From positions 1,154,690 through 1,218,689 of the forward strand of contig SCFE01000108.1 of assembly GCA_004352715.1 (NCBI GenBank): a stretch of DNA of 64,000 nt, in the 5' to 3' direction. The DNA is from Hofstenia miamia (lineage: Eukaryota; Xenacoelomorpha; Acoela). The notes beneath the pieces are model-generated. The model ran no database searches and had not been told where the DNA came from. It saw only the letters and a program-made list of their open reading frames with translations. This document shows, piece by piece, positions 10,241-22,437 of the stretch. The position numbers and the translations under genes were made by a program. Position 1 is the stretch's first letter. Every line of letters begins with the position of its first letter.

Positions 10241-10930
10241 AATTTATTAATGTTTTTCTTTTTATTATATTTGGGAAAAATTGATAATTGCAAAATACAT
10301 TAAATGCTGTATTTAGGTAGTCTACTATTTTTATTTTTTCTGTCTTAAATTGATTATCAATTGTTAATTTGTTGATGTTAGTTGAAATCCCTTTACTTTT
10401 CCCAGAATTTTATTAATAAGGTATATCGCCATTTTTCGCTTGTATTATTTAATTTTTCAAAGATTTTTTTTGTTTTAAAGCAGACTCTTTACTTCGTAAT
10501 TGTTTAATTATCTTTGATTTTTTGTAATTAGTCCAATTAGCGGTAGTCGGTTCTGTTTTAGCAAATAGTTTTCATTTAATGCTTACTTGTTCATATATGT
10601 CACTCTCATCTGCATTTGATAAAGTAAATTTTCGCGGGTTTGATTTTACTTTTAGGGATTTTAATTGGTGCCGTTTTATTAATTTCATTGCAAATTTCTT
10701 TTGAAATATAATTAATCATGCAAGATCCAGATTTTAATGTGTATATGTAATTAAACGATATTATTTAAGAAGTCTTTCCATTATTTCGTCTGTGTAATTT
10801 AGATAATCCCTTGTAAAATTATTTTAAAGTTATTCGTTTTAGAGTTATATTACTTGTATGTTCATTTTCCAATTATTTTTAGAGTAAAAACTGAAGAATT
10901 GCTAGATAATAAATTTACTAAATTTAAGTG
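10241..10930 (-). mobile_element. degenerate retrotransposon linker fragment
   Basis: The minus strand gives scattered pieces typical of the stretch between APE and RT: APIKIPKSKIKPAK near 10650, NWTNYKKSKIIKQLRSKE near 10530 and DYLNTAFNVFCNYQF near 10300. All are separated by stops. Its order relative to the APE fragment on its left is wrong for one element, so this is probably a separate insertion. Confidence 0.5.
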
Positions 10931-11039
10931 TCGTTATGTAGTAGTGTTTAGTGCAGGTGCGTTGTGAGCTGAGGGGTGTAAAGTGTGAGTGTATATAGTA
11001 TGTAGTTACATTTTATATATTTTATTTATTTATTATTTA

Positions 11040-12200
11040 AAGTTAGTGTTTTCTACAATAAATACAAAACGTATACAAAAAGATCCCTATTAAGTACTAA
11101 CTGTTTATTATTTCTTTTTCTTTGTTGCAGAGGTAAGGATGATAATTCTTGGTTACCATAGTAAGCCATGTTAGTTTCAAAATTTATTTGCAGTCTAAGT
11201 AAATTCATTGTCATTAAGTTTTGATTGATAAGAGAAAATGATATAATCAGGTAGTTGTAATTAACGAATAAATTGTTTGATTGGTAAAATAATTCCTTAT
11301 GAAACAGTTTTGAATGATTAATCACTTTCTTTTCTGATCTAGTATCTTTATCCAAGTTATTCCATAATTTTACTGTAGTATTAAAAATGAGTTTTTCATA
11401 ATTTAACTTCTAAATTTTTACATTGATATGTACCATATCTAATATTGTATTTTAAGGAGATGTTATCTTTTAATTTTTAAATTATTTTTAATCTCTTCTG
11501 TTGCATGATTTCATCTGGAAGTACGAATATAGAATCTTTTGTCATTCGTCTTTTAATCGCATTGTTTTATTATTGATAATTCTGTCCATCCATTTGAAAA
11601 TCTTCCTTAACTTCTGTTTAGAATTGCCAGATATTTTTGTTAATAAGTAACAAGAATATGTATATTTTGATACAAAAAGAGATTTAAGCAACATTTCGTC
11701 CATTTTCTTGGCAATAAATTGATTTTGAATTAATATAAATAATTTGTTGAATTAATGAATTTCCATGTTCTTCGAATTTTAGTTGATCGTCTATTAACAT
11801 TCCCAAATATTTTTTTCTTGGTTGTTCTTTTATTTCTTGGTTTTTTCTTTATTCGTTCTTTGCTTAATTTATTCATCTATATAAAGACTGTTTTTTCAAC
11901 AATTAGAGACATCATATTTTTATTATAAATATCACGTGTGAGATATAAATTGGATTGAAGTTCATTATTGCTTTTAGTATTGATTCATGTATAATCTGCA
12001 CATAACTTACATTTTATTTGTATATGGTTTGAAATATCATTTATATAGATACTGAATAACAGTGGTCCTAGAGCAGAACGTTGTGGAACACCTCGTTCAA
12101 ATTTTAAAAGATTTAGCGAAGAAGAACTAGAATAAAAAATTGCATATGTCAATTTTTTAATCGACATTCCATGGTCTATTGAATTGAATGCTTTTACATC
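11040..12200 (-). mobile_element. degenerate RT, palm to C-terminus
   Basis: The palm motif GVPQRSALGPLLFSIYINDI (12090-12031) and a damaged catalytic box, LCADYT, are followed leftward by MDEMLLKSLFVSKYTYSCYL near 11700 and a final open frame at 11355-11053. GVPQG has become GVPQR and FADDT has become CADYT. The element is a 3' fragment of a non-LTR retrotransposon, disrupted by stops. The family is uncertain. Confidence 0.65.
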
Positions 12201-12212
12201 ATTAATTTTTCA

Positions 12213-15163
12213 AATGACAAATCAGAAAAATGTGTCTCTACAAATGGGTGCTTCACTTGTCATAAAGAAGTAAGATCAAGTGATTCTGCTATTACATGTG
12301 AATTATGTACTAGTTGGTTTCACGGACAATGTGTGTCGTTAACGAAATCGGACATTGATGACATTGGAATAATTAATGGCTGCCACTGATTCTGTGAAAA
12401 ATGTGATGAATCATAACCATAGAAGTGGTGAGACTGTTCCTGGTTTGTTATAAGATGTAAAAAATGAAGTAAAGAAATTATCGGAGACAATTTTTTACCA
12501 GCTCCTCACATAAAGAAATTAAACAGAGCAGATCATCTGTTTTTTATAATGAAATTCAAAACCCAATCAGAATTGCTAGCATTCCTGAATGCGAAGGCAG
12601 TGTGGAAGCAGTACTTACTCATGAACAAGAGAAAGTGTCTGAAATACTTCACTCAATTGACCAGGATGTTACTCCACAAAACATCATTAGACTTGGAAAA
12701 AAACAAAACAATATTCAAAATCCACGCGTTCGTGTTATATTAGTTACAATGCAATCCCCATGGCATGCATGGAAAGTTTTGGCCAGTAGTTATAAGTAGA
12801 AAACCAAAACCACGAATCATAATGGTATATATATATCTAAAAAATTTACACATGAGGAGCGAGAATTCTTAAAAAACGATGGAAAGTTATTAACAATGGA
12901 AATGCAAACAGGGCTGAGATACGTATCCTAAACCTAAAATTGCTTCATAGTAACCAGCTTATCAGTCTGGATTGACTGGCAATGAGTAAGTGCCCTCAAG
13001 TACTTTTAGTTAATGCACGGTCATTGAAGAAGCCAAATGCAATTATATCCCTCGACATTGACGTATGTTTGGTATTAGAAACATGACTTACTAGTGACAT
13101 AACAATCATTTTGTCATATCCCTGGGTATGAATGTATTAGACAGGACCGCAATGCTACTAACTACTGAAAACTTACAGGTGGAGGTGTTTGTGTCTACTT
13201 AGAGTCGGGTTGCAGGCAAAGCTTCTTGAAGTTCCTGGTACTAAGAATTTTGAAATAATATGGGCGGATTGGACTTGCGGTCGCTTACTACCCACCCTAT
13301 GCTCGACTACAATCCGACTTAAAAGAACACTTTATTGCGGTAAGGGATGAATTTCCTGATCTCCAATTTACAATATGTGGTGATTTCAATCAGTTCGACC
13401 CACATGTGTTATTACAGTACACTGATATGATTGAGTTGACGACTGAAAATACAAGAATGGATACCAAATTGGATAGGATATTTGTGACTCGAGGCATATT
13501 TTCAGAAACTGGGCTTGTCAACCTAACTCTAACCTCAGATCATCTAGGTGTTATTGCGAAACCTCTATGTCGAAAAAAACTGCAAAAAGTTATTCTATGG
13601 TTCAGGGATCAGAGCGAGTAAAGAAAGTTAAGTTTAATATAGCAATGGATAAGTTTGATTTCACACAATTCCGAATCATGCAGGATGCTGACGACCTTGT
13701 ATTCACCATTACACAAATTGTCCTAACACTTCTGGATACCCACTGTACACTTTGTCATCTGCTGATCCAACATATACGTTTCCAATGTTTTAATGTCTTA
13801 TTAATCGAAAACGATGTTTTCAACGCTGAAAACGTACCCGAGAAGTAGAGGAGATCTCTCAACGTATTTATTAAACTATAATAGATAATGTTCGTAAGCG
13901 AGGTCGCAAAGGTGCCTCCAGCTGGTTGAAATTGTGAGCTCCAGATTGGAAAAATCAAAAACTCAGATGCAATAGATGAAATCAATGTCGATTACCTCAA
14001 TTTGAGATTTGCTCAAAAATCTACAACTGATAACTATGTTGCCTCTCTTTAAAAACAATTTCACCAGATGATCCCATCCCATTCGGAAATTTTCACTTCA
14101 TGAGGTGCATTATGCAATGCAATCTTTGCCTAAGACTACAAATGGACCTAATGGTTTACCCTCATGGGTTATACAGCAAAATGCACATAACCTTGCTGAG
14201 GTTTGCCAGCGTGTTTTTGATATTTCCATGAAAAATCAATGTTTTCCTAATTTATACAAGCAGTCCAAAATTCGTCCCATAGCAAAGTTTGGAAAACCAA
14301 TATCTATGAACAGCTTAAGACCAATATCCTGTACCTGCATAAACGTCTTGTACATCGAAAATACATCACCTCATCATCACTCTTCAAAATATCTGTAATG
14401 AATACTATCGAAATAAACCGGATTATGTGCGACTCATAGCAATCGATCTCTCGAAGGCTTTTGAATGAGTACCTCATCATCTAATAACTAAAAAAATGCT
14501 CAGAATTGTACCCGCTATCAACCCATATATTAACTGGGTGTCTGACTTTCTATCAAATCGCTCGCAGATTGTGGAATACAACCAGCAGCGATCAGGTATA
14601 TTATTTACTAATTGTGGAGTTCCACAAGGATCTGTTGGCGGTCCCACACTTTTCAACATTGCCAGTGCGTATTTCCATTTAGCAATCTTAAGGACAGTAC
14701 AGTGAAGTTTGCTGATGATGGCAATGCATGTTTTGGTGGTTCTAATCTAAATGATAATGTGGAAGACGGACTGAGAAACCTTACGGAATGGTGCCAACAA
14801 AACGAGTTTTTCTGTAAAAGCAAATCACCGAAACTATTAAGTTCAAATGTTAAAATTTTCTGAATCCACATTCCACAATTCCCAGAGTTAACCATCTCAA
14901 ACCTTTTTGGATTTAATGCAAGAAAGAGCTGTCAGACTTGGTATCATTGAATACTACACTCCAATTGAAAACAATCTTCAGACATGGAGATGACAAATTA
15001 TATTATTCAATCACTATCAATCCATTACATTTGTTGTCTTGCATGCAAAAAATTGAAAACGGAAAGAGAAGTTTCAATTTTTCCAAACTGGTTTCTTCGA
15101 AATGGTATTCATTGAAGTCTCAATCTTGATTCAATATAATACATTACTATTATTATTATTTAT
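12213..15163 (+). mobile_element. PHD-finger/APE/RT non-LTR retrotransposon, nearly full length, degenerate
   Basis: From left to right it shows an ORF1 PHD-type zinc finger (12227-12411) and an ORF1 C-terminal part with ASIPECEGSVEAVL (12570-12800). An APE domain starts near 12980 (LLVNARSLKKPNAI) and closes at 13525-13560 with LTSDHLGVIAK. The RT has KTTNGPNGLPSWVIQQ (14130), KIRPIAKFGKPISMNSLRPI (14270), IAIDLSKAFE (14440), NCGVPQGSVGGPTLFNIA (14609) and KFADDGNACFGG (14708). An (ATT)n-like tail lies at 15140-15163. Many stops and frameshifts make it inactive. The tail and domain order match the leftward element at 2319-4395. Confidence 0.75.
12227..12411 (+). pseudogene. PHD-type zinc finger of retrotransposon ORF1
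   Basis: In one frame the residues CFTCHKE, CELCTSWFHGQC and CEKC appear in the Cys4-His-Cys3 order of a PHD finger, with the usual WFH before the last half. One in-frame stop follows GCH. PHD fingers are common in ORF1 of CR1-group retrotransposons, and the APE and RT follow downstream. Confidence 0.7.
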
Positions 15164-16771
15164 ATTAGTACACATCATGCTAAGTTATCTAAATTTAAAA
15201 CTATTTATGCTAGTGATTTCAAAAACTATTCAGATGAAATCATGGAAAATTTACTTAAAAATATTCCATTCGACTATATTTTTACTATAAATTCTGGTTC
15301 CCACGAGTTAAATTACATTGCGCACGGATCAATCAAGCACTAAACAAAGTAGCACCGCTGAAGTCCCGCCGAGTAATTAACAAATCACGACGATTTAACT
15401 TAACGGGAAATGATAATCAACAAATTAAGAACACGATAAACATAAAGCAGAAACTCTTTGAACCAGCTAAGTCCGACCCGACCAAGATAAATTGGGTTAA
15501 TTACGAAAGATCAAAGAAATTAATTAAAGACCTAAACACAAAAATACATCATTAAAACAACGTCGATTTTTTGAAAACTTAAACTCTTCTAAACAAAAGT
15601 TTAAATTTTTAAACCGTTTTATTGGAAAATCGAATGGACTAAATAGTGACATTTCAGAAATTTATATTGATAATAAAAAATTGAACTATAAAAAAAAGAT
15701 TTTAAATCATCTAAATCACACATTTAAAGAACTAGGCAACTTCAATTTTCTTAAAATTCCTTTCAAAACTTAAGCAAGAACTACAAACTATTGTACTAAA
15801 CTTAGACGTAAATATATCTTCACGTTCCACTCATTTACCTTACTTTATAATTAAAAATTTTTTTCATGTATTTGGTGACCATTTATCATTTCCATTTACT
15901 CAATGTATAGTTGAAACCGAATTTCCGGAGATACTGAAAAAGTCAGATATAACACCTTTGTATAAAATGGAGATCCCCTTATTGCTAAAAAATTATATGC
16001 CAATTTCAATAACGCATCCTTTTAGTAAGCTATTTGAAAGGTTACTGCACATTCAAATCAATCAATATCTTGCATTTGAGAATAGTTTATCATCCAAATA
16101 ATATGGTTTTCGCGCTAAGCATAGTACAAGTGATGCCATTATTTCAATTACTGAAAAAATATCCGCTAATAAATCTCAAAATAAATCCAGTTGCATAGCC
16201 CTTGTAGACTTAAGCAAAGCATTTAATTCAATGAATTTTGAAATTTTATCAATTAAACTTAAAAATTATGGATTTCAACAAAATTCAATTAAATTAATTA
16301 AGAGTTTTTAAAAAATAGAAAACAGCGTGTATTAATGAATAACATGTAATCTGATTACATTACAACCGATCGAGGAGTACCTCAAGGCACAGTACTAGAG
16401 CCCGTTCTATTTGCATTATATGTAAATGACATTATTAAACATGTAAACCATAGTGAAATTTATCAATTTGCTGATGAAACGTGTCTCATAAATACAGATA
16501 ATGATGCTTTGGGGCCACAAAATATTTGCAAAGTGAACATCTTTCTAGGTATTTCACATCCAATCAATTAAAAATTAATATTGAAAAAACTCAATTCTTT
16601 ATATTTCTCCCCAATGCTGTAAAAGAAATAAACAAAATTGAATTAATTGTAAACAGTGCTCCGATAAAACAAAGTGATCATGTTACATATTTAGGTGTTG
16701 ATATTGACAAAGATTTAAAATTCGATAAATTTCTCTTAAAAAAGATACATAAAATGGCTTCTGGCGTTAGA
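15164..16771 (+). mobile_element. third-family retrotransposon, copy 1 (linker and RT)
   Basis: The linker is well readable: LNKVAPLKSRRVINKSRRF near 15340-15395 and INWVNYERSKKLIKDLN near 15490. RT pieces follow: PISITHPFSKLFERLLHIQI (16000), ALVDLSKAFNSMNFEIL (16200), DRGVPQGTVLEPVLFALYVN (16368) and FADET (16470), which is a D-to-E change in the catalytic FADD. It is interrupted after the LKKIHKMASGVRY motif by the 544-bp MITE starting at 16774. It is nearly identical to the copy at 18360-19860 across about 580 bp. Confidence 0.75.
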
Positions 16772-16773
16772 TA

Positions 16774-17317
16774 CCGTATTTACCCATCTATAAGCCGCAC
16801 CTTTTTCCACGAAAAATTGCTCCCAAGGTGGGGTTGCGGCTTATCTATAGAAACATCTCGTGAAGACACCTAATTTGCACATATATTGTAAACTAAAGTA
16901 CGAGATCTTACTGTAATATACATTATAGTAAAATAATATCCTGTTTAAAAGACAAACAATTAATTTATTAAAAATAACACAATATTAAAGTATTAGAATG
17001 TATTCTTAGTTTAGAAGTAATATGCATGCAAATATCAAGGGCAATTTAGATCAGCACCCTTTAAGTGCAATTAACAAGATCTAATATAGGTTTATAGTTT
17101 TATTTAATGTATTAAGATAGGCTATAAATCGCGGAAATGCAGGTTTCTTTTCTTCAAAGTTGTAAAAAATATCTGAATAATGTAAATAAATATGTTTCGT
17201 TGATTCAGTGTTTGTGAATTTTTTATAATGCTCAAAAAACTTTTTTTCTTAAAAAACTTCTCCCAAACTCAGGGTGCGGCTTATCTACGGATGCGGCTTA
17301 TACACGGGTAAATACGG
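16774..17317. mobile_element. TA-flanked MITE with CCGTATTTACCC termini
   Basis: The left end is CCGTATTTACCCATCTATAA and the right end, reversed, is CCGTATTTACCCGTGTATAA. Each is followed by an AGCCGCA stretch. TA flanks both sides, so it looks like a Tc1/mariner-type nonautonomous element inserted at TA. It splits the RT relic at 16771. It has no coding potential. A right-truncated relative lies at 62344-62590. Confidence 0.8.
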
Positions 17318-17359
17318 TATATGGTATCTAGCATCACATAGACTTCGATATAAAAGACC

Positions 17360-18359
17360 NNNNNNNNNNNNNNNNNNNNNNNNNNNNNNNNNNNNNNNNN
17401 NNNNNNNNNNNNNNNNNNNNNNNNNNNNNNNNNNNNNNNNNNNNNNNNNNNNNNNNNNNNNNNNNNNNNNNNNNNNNNNNNNNNNNNNNNNNNNNNNNNN
17501 NNNNNNNNNNNNNNNNNNNNNNNNNNNNNNNNNNNNNNNNNNNNNNNNNNNNNNNNNNNNNNNNNNNNNNNNNNNNNNNNNNNNNNNNNNNNNNNNNNNN
17601 NNNNNNNNNNNNNNNNNNNNNNNNNNNNNNNNNNNNNNNNNNNNNNNNNNNNNNNNNNNNNNNNNNNNNNNNNNNNNNNNNNNNNNNNNNNNNNNNNNNN
17701 NNNNNNNNNNNNNNNNNNNNNNNNNNNNNNNNNNNNNNNNNNNNNNNNNNNNNNNNNNNNNNNNNNNNNNNNNNNNNNNNNNNNNNNNNNNNNNNNNNNN
17801 NNNNNNNNNNNNNNNNNNNNNNNNNNNNNNNNNNNNNNNNNNNNNNNNNNNNNNNNNNNNNNNNNNNNNNNNNNNNNNNNNNNNNNNNNNNNNNNNNNNN
17901 NNNNNNNNNNNNNNNNNNNNNNNNNNNNNNNNNNNNNNNNNNNNNNNNNNNNNNNNNNNNNNNNNNNNNNNNNNNNNNNNNNNNNNNNNNNNNNNNNNNN
18001 NNNNNNNNNNNNNNNNNNNNNNNNNNNNNNNNNNNNNNNNNNNNNNNNNNNNNNNNNNNNNNNNNNNNNNNNNNNNNNNNNNNNNNNNNNNNNNNNNNNN
18101 NNNNNNNNNNNNNNNNNNNNNNNNNNNNNNNNNNNNNNNNNNNNNNNNNNNNNNNNNNNNNNNNNNNNNNNNNNNNNNNNNNNNNNNNNNNNNNNNNNNN
18201 NNNNNNNNNNNNNNNNNNNNNNNNNNNNNNNNNNNNNNNNNNNNNNNNNNNNNNNNNNNNNNNNNNNNNNNNNNNNNNNNNNNNNNNNNNNNNNNNNNNN
18301 NNNNNNNNNNNNNNNNNNNNNNNNNNNNNNNNNNNNNNNNNNNNNNNNNNNNNNNNNNN
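17360..18359. other. assembly gap, 1000 N
   Basis: A round 1000-base run of N between two near-identical copies of the same RT element. The two flanks may be alternative placements of one locus or true neighbouring copies. Confidence 0.99.
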
Positions 18360-19860
18360 GTATAGCTCTTCTAGACTTAAGCAAAGCTTTTGATTTAATG
18401 AATTTTGAAATTTTATCAATTAAACTTAAAAATTATGGATTTCAACAAAAATCAATTAAATTAATTATGAGTTTTTTAAAAAATAGAACACAGCTTGTAT
18501 TAATGAATAACATGAAATCTGATTACATTACAACCGATCGAGGAGTACCTCAAGGCACAGTACTAGGGCCCGTTCTATTTGCATTATATGTAAGTGACAT
18601 TATTAAACATGTAAACCATAGTGAAATTTATCAATTTGCTGATGACACGTGTCTCATAAATACAGATAATGATTTAGGGCCACAAAAAATTTGCAAAGTG
18701 ATATTGAAAATCTTTCTAAGTATTTCACATCCAATCAATTAAAAACTAATATTGATAAAACGTAATTCATTATATTTTCCCCCAATGCTGTAAAAGAAAT
18801 AACAAACAAAATTGAATTAATTGTAAACAGTGTTCCTCGAGGATCATTTTACAAATTTAGGTGTTGATATTGATAAAGATTTAAAATTAGACAAATTTCT
18901 CTTAAAAAAGATACATAAAATGGCTTCTGGCGTTAGATACTTTTGCCACTTCAGAAATTTAGGGCCAGATTATCACATTCAGATATTGCATGCATCTTCC
19001 TTATCGCAACTACACTATTATTCATTTTTATTTATTAATTTTAATAAAAAAGCCGCTATTTATTATCAAAAACTTTTAATTGGTGATTAAAAACATTAAA
19101 TTTTGAACGTAAGCATGATCATGTTAGTGAATACAAACGAAAGTATAATATATTATCCCCGCTATATCAAGTACAATTCCATGCAGCTTCAATTTTATTT
19201 AAGTATAAATATGGCCGACAATCAATTTCTTTTCTTGATAATTACTTAAAAGTAAATCCTCGATCACATAAGTTTATTTGTAGAAGTATTTCATATCCTA
19301 GTTTTCGTCGAGCAGTTTCTAATATTTGGAATGATTTAGATAATGAGACTAGAGTAGAAAAAAATTACAAAAAATTTAGAAAAAAATTAAAAATCATACT
19401 TTTACATCGACNAAGTATAATATATTATCCCCGCTATATCAAGTACAATTCCATGCAGCTTCAATTTTATTTAAGTATAAATATGGCCGACAATCAATTT
19501 CTTTCCTTGATAATTACTTAAAAGTAAATTCTCGATCACATAAGTTTATTTGTAGCAGTATTTCATATCCTAGTTTTCATCGAGCAGCCTCTAATATTTG
19601 GAATAATTTAGATAATGAGATAAGAATAGAAAAAAATTACAAAAAATTTAGAAAAAAATTAAAATGTGCACTTTTACATCTATAAAATACAATCGGAGAC
19701 ACAAACATGCTAAACAAATTTACTGATTTCTTACACTGAGCTCACCACATGCATAGACACACACACACAAATTTATTATTATTATATACTTCATATTTAG
19801 TTTGTAGATTAATTGTAACTTTTTAGCAAATATATTGCTTTGACTCTTATTTATAAAGAG
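18360..19860 (+). mobile_element. third-family retrotransposon, copy 2, with 3' end
   Basis: The RT palm is better preserved than in copy 1: LLDLSKAFDLMNFEIL, DRGVPQGTVLGPVLFALYVS (18537-18596) and FADDTCLINTDND. LGVDIDKDLKLDKFLLKK and ILHASSLSQLHYYSFLF then lead to the C-terminal SFLDNYLKVNPRSHKFIC region. The 3' end, GCTTTGACTCTTATTTATAA, lies near 19840. Frameshifts at about 18665 and 18750 disable it. The C-terminal part appears twice around the single N at 19412 (19141-19411 and 19413-19683), probably an assembly artefact. Confidence 0.75.
19413..19683. repeat. duplicate of 19141-19411 after a single N
   Basis: The two blocks sit at a constant offset of 272 and differ by only a few substitutions. 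They are separated by one N at 19412. This is the same pattern as at 7929 and suggests unmerged overlapping contigs or two haplotypes. Confidence 0.75.
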
Positions 19861-19879
19861 AATGTAAACACTTTCATTT

Positions 19880-20011
19880 CTGTCTAAGTTGTTTCCAATC
19901 TTCTATTGTATCCAAATGAGCATTCATACTTGAAAAAATGTTTTTTAAAACCAAATTGATTTTGATTGAATAAATTGTATTTTTTAAAGAAACAATTAAT
20001 CTGATCGTGTA
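19880..20011 (-). mobile_element. small RT fragment
   Basis: The minus strand reads HDQINCFFKKYNLFNQNQFG followed by FKKHFSS. This matches the HDQI...QFGF block of the reverse transcriptase in the 2A/SGNH element (HDQITEHLNKYNLL near 5790). It is a 130-bp relic with no other domains. Confidence 0.6.
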
Positions 20012-21290
20012 ATATTATTTATTTATTTTTTATTTCTTATATAGCGCACAACCCTTCCAGTAGAAGCTCTAGTGGGTTTATTTACAAAATATTCTATAAA
20101 TGTAAAGTGTCAAGTTGCTCAATGAAGAGATAGTGTTTAAGCTCATTTTTAAAAGCGGAAATGTTTTCCGCGTTTCTAATTGATATTGGTAAGAAGTTGA
20201 AAAGCTCAGGGCCACCGCATGAAAAAGCAGTCATCTTTCGCCTTTTCGTAATTGGAACGGTGAAATGAGGACCTTTAATCATGCGATAGTCAGTGATGAC
20301 CGGCGATAATAAATCCTGTAAATAGCATGGAGCCAAATTTCTATAGGTCTTCTAGACAATGAGATATACTTTAAAAATAATTCTAAATTTGATTTTGACC
20401 CAGTGCAGTTCAATGATAGGAGATATGTGGTCATTATAGTCTAAACAGAAAATGAGAAGCGCACAGCGATTTTGGAGAATTTGTAGTTTCTTGATTTGGT
20501 AATCGGGAATATCTAAAAGAAGAGAATTTGCATAATCTATTCTTCCAATAACCAGTTGTTGTACTAGCATTTTTGCTTGAGTAATTGTCAGAAATTTACG
20601 AATCTTTAAAATTGAACGAATATAATAGTTAAAAGTTCTAAAAATAGAGCTAATTTGTAACTTCTTTGATAGACCTGGTTTGAACAAATATTCTACAATA
20701 TTTAATGATTAATTGGGGAGACAGTTGGATGAGTACCAATAAACATAATTTTGCCCTTTAATTTATAAAGTCGTTAAAAAATACTGTTAAAAAATTTGCA
20801 ATTTTCTAAATAATAGATTCAATATAATTGAGTAATATTGAGGATCACTTTTCTTACAAATCATATAAATCTGGGGATCGTCCGCATAGAGATGATCTTT
20901 TCTAAAATCTTATAGTTCCAGTTAAAATTGATATAGATCTGTAATTTGAAGAAATGCTGCTTGCGCCTTTTTTGTAGATTGGAATAACTTTTGCAACTTT
21001 TAGTATATCAGGATATTTGTTACATTAAATGCATTCATTAAAAAAGTCGCCTAAAGGTCTTGCTATAACATTAAGTAGTTGTTTTGAAAACCAAATAGGA
21101 TACTTTCTAATTCCTTTAGAATTTCTAATATTTTAGCAATTAGCAGTTTTTAGAAATTCATTTAAGGAGATGTATCTAAAAGTTCAATTTTCATTGAACT
21201 TTGGCCTTTATGTTTTTCAAATTTTGTCGTGAGATTATATTGCATTACATCAAATTTACCTAATTTTAAAAAATCTCATTAAATAAATTT
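20012..21290 (-). mobile_element. L2/CR1-like retrotransposon 3' part, internally deleted
   Basis: Leftward reading gives YPIWFSKQLLNVIARPLGDF (21110-21050), then KYPDILKVAKVIPIYKKG (21020-20965) and NYRSIS. It jumps almost at once to DHLYADDPQIYM (20900-20865), so most of the palm between fingers and YADD is deleted. The C-terminal domain follows: LQQLVIGRIDY-type text with DYANSLLLDIP (20535-20500), IIELHWVKIKFRIIF (20415-20370) and APCYLQDLLSPVI (20330). The 3' end GCGCTATATAAGAAATAAAA with an AAATAAAT tail is typical of L2/CR1-like elements. Confidence 0.8.
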
Positions 21291-21539
21291 GATATTTCCA
21301 ATTCATTGTACTTTTATAACCGATTTTCTCCGAAAAAATAGTAAAACCTGCGTTTTATTACGTGTATGAAACGAAAAATGAATGTTGATAAGTTTATCCT
21401 AACTAAATTTTTACTATTATATCTGATTTTAGCAAAATTTTTCGTACCTTGAGCTGGGTGTGTCGAAAAACCAAAAAACCATTGCTTTAAACTTTTTTTG
21501 CAAAAAACACTTTTCCCAACCCTGATTTTAGGTAAAGCA
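21291..21539. other. possible left part of a piggyBac-like MITE
   Basis: No gene is seen. The family's usual length (about 460-480 bp) would place its left end near 21200, but no TTAA-CC end is recognisable. Confidence 0.3.
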
Positions 21540-21668
21540 TAGCATTCGAGCACGTTCACCAATAGATGTGATAATATCTCACTATTTTCAAATTTCATAA
21601 TAGGCTTGAAGAAAATCGGTTGGAAAATAGGGAAACAAAGTTTTCGCATTTTGAAAAGACAGTTAAGG
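21540..21668. mobile_element. piggyBac-like MITE, right part (copy E)
   Basis: TTTCATAATAGGCTTGAAGA and the end CAGTTAAGG followed by TTAA (21669-21672) match the right end of the copy at 42674-43135. Only the right part is recognised. The last 99 bp (21645-21743, running past the element end) recur at 21756-21854 across a 12-N gap, again an assembly-type duplicate. Confidence 0.55.
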
Positions 21669-21743
21669 TTAATAACGAAAAAATTTGATGCGGATCTTTA
21701 CGCTATACGATATTTATTCCGGCGGTGCCTTCTAAAGCGAAAA

Positions 21744-21854
21744 NNNNNNNNNNNNCGCATTTTGAAAAGACAGTTAAGGTTAATAACGAAAAAATTTGAT
21801 GCGGATCTTTGCGCTATACGATATTTATTCCGGCGGTGCCTTCTAAAGCGAAAA
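21744..21854. repeat. 12-N gap plus duplicate of 21645-21743
   Basis: N fills 21744-21755. The 99 bases after it repeat the 99 before it with one or two differences. This is interpreted as an unmerged contig overlap. Confidence 0.75.
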
Positions 21855-22086
21855 GGCTGAAAGGGTAGCACAAAAAATAAAAGAAAAATTTTAATTAAAA
21901 GCAATTTTCATAATAATTTATCAAAACATAATTTAATGCATAAGAAACTGTACAAATGCTATACATAAAAATTGAATATAAAAGAGAATTGTTGGAAGTT
22001 TGAAAAAAGAATTTGGAAGGAAGTCTAATTTCAAGAGACATTTTAATAGATTTTTAACGTTTACCGCAAGAAAATATTGAAGAATC

Positions 22087-22114
22087 GAGAGCATTGTGAT
22101 TTTTTAATGCTCTC
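22087..22114. other. perfect 9-bp hairpin just past the BAR-RhoGAP stop
   Basis: GAGAGCATT at 22087-22095 pairs with AATGCTCTC at 22106-22114 around a 10-nt loop. It lies 35-62 nt downstream of the stop codon of the leftward BAR-RhoGAP gene, so it would be in the 3' UTR. A function is not established. Confidence 0.5.
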
Positions 22115-22148
22115 ATTAATAATTAAGATTTTAGAGGACGATTAATAA

Positions 22149-22437
22149 TTAAAGTTTCTCTTCTATGGATTCAACTTTAATAGGGGGTGGTGGAGGCTGA
22201 CCAGTAGGCTTTTTCAGATTTGTATTTCTTCGTGCTGGGGCAATGGGCTTTGGTGGAGGATTGACGTTATCGTCATTATCGGAATCCTGGGCGTCTGCAT
22301 ACATGTTTGGTTTGACATTGGCATCGATTGTGAGCAAACGAGTTCTTGGAACTGGCGTTTCAGATTTTGGTGATTCAGCTTTAGGTGGTAAAGGAGCAGC
22401 ACCTTTTTTGCTAACCAGGACAAAATCAGCGGTGGTA
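22149..22437 (-). CDS. ARHGAP17: BAR-RhoGAP terminal exon: proline-rich tail and stop
   Basis: After a CAATTTAG acceptor the frame reads ADFVLVSKKGAAPLPPK, ETPVPRTRLL, NPPPKPIAPARRN and GQPPPPPIKVESIEEKL, then TAA at 22149-22151. Proline-rich, SH3-binding-like tails are typical of RICH proteins. Vertebrate members end in a PDZ ligand (ESTAL); this one ends EEKL, without Ser/Thr at -2. Confidence 0.8.
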
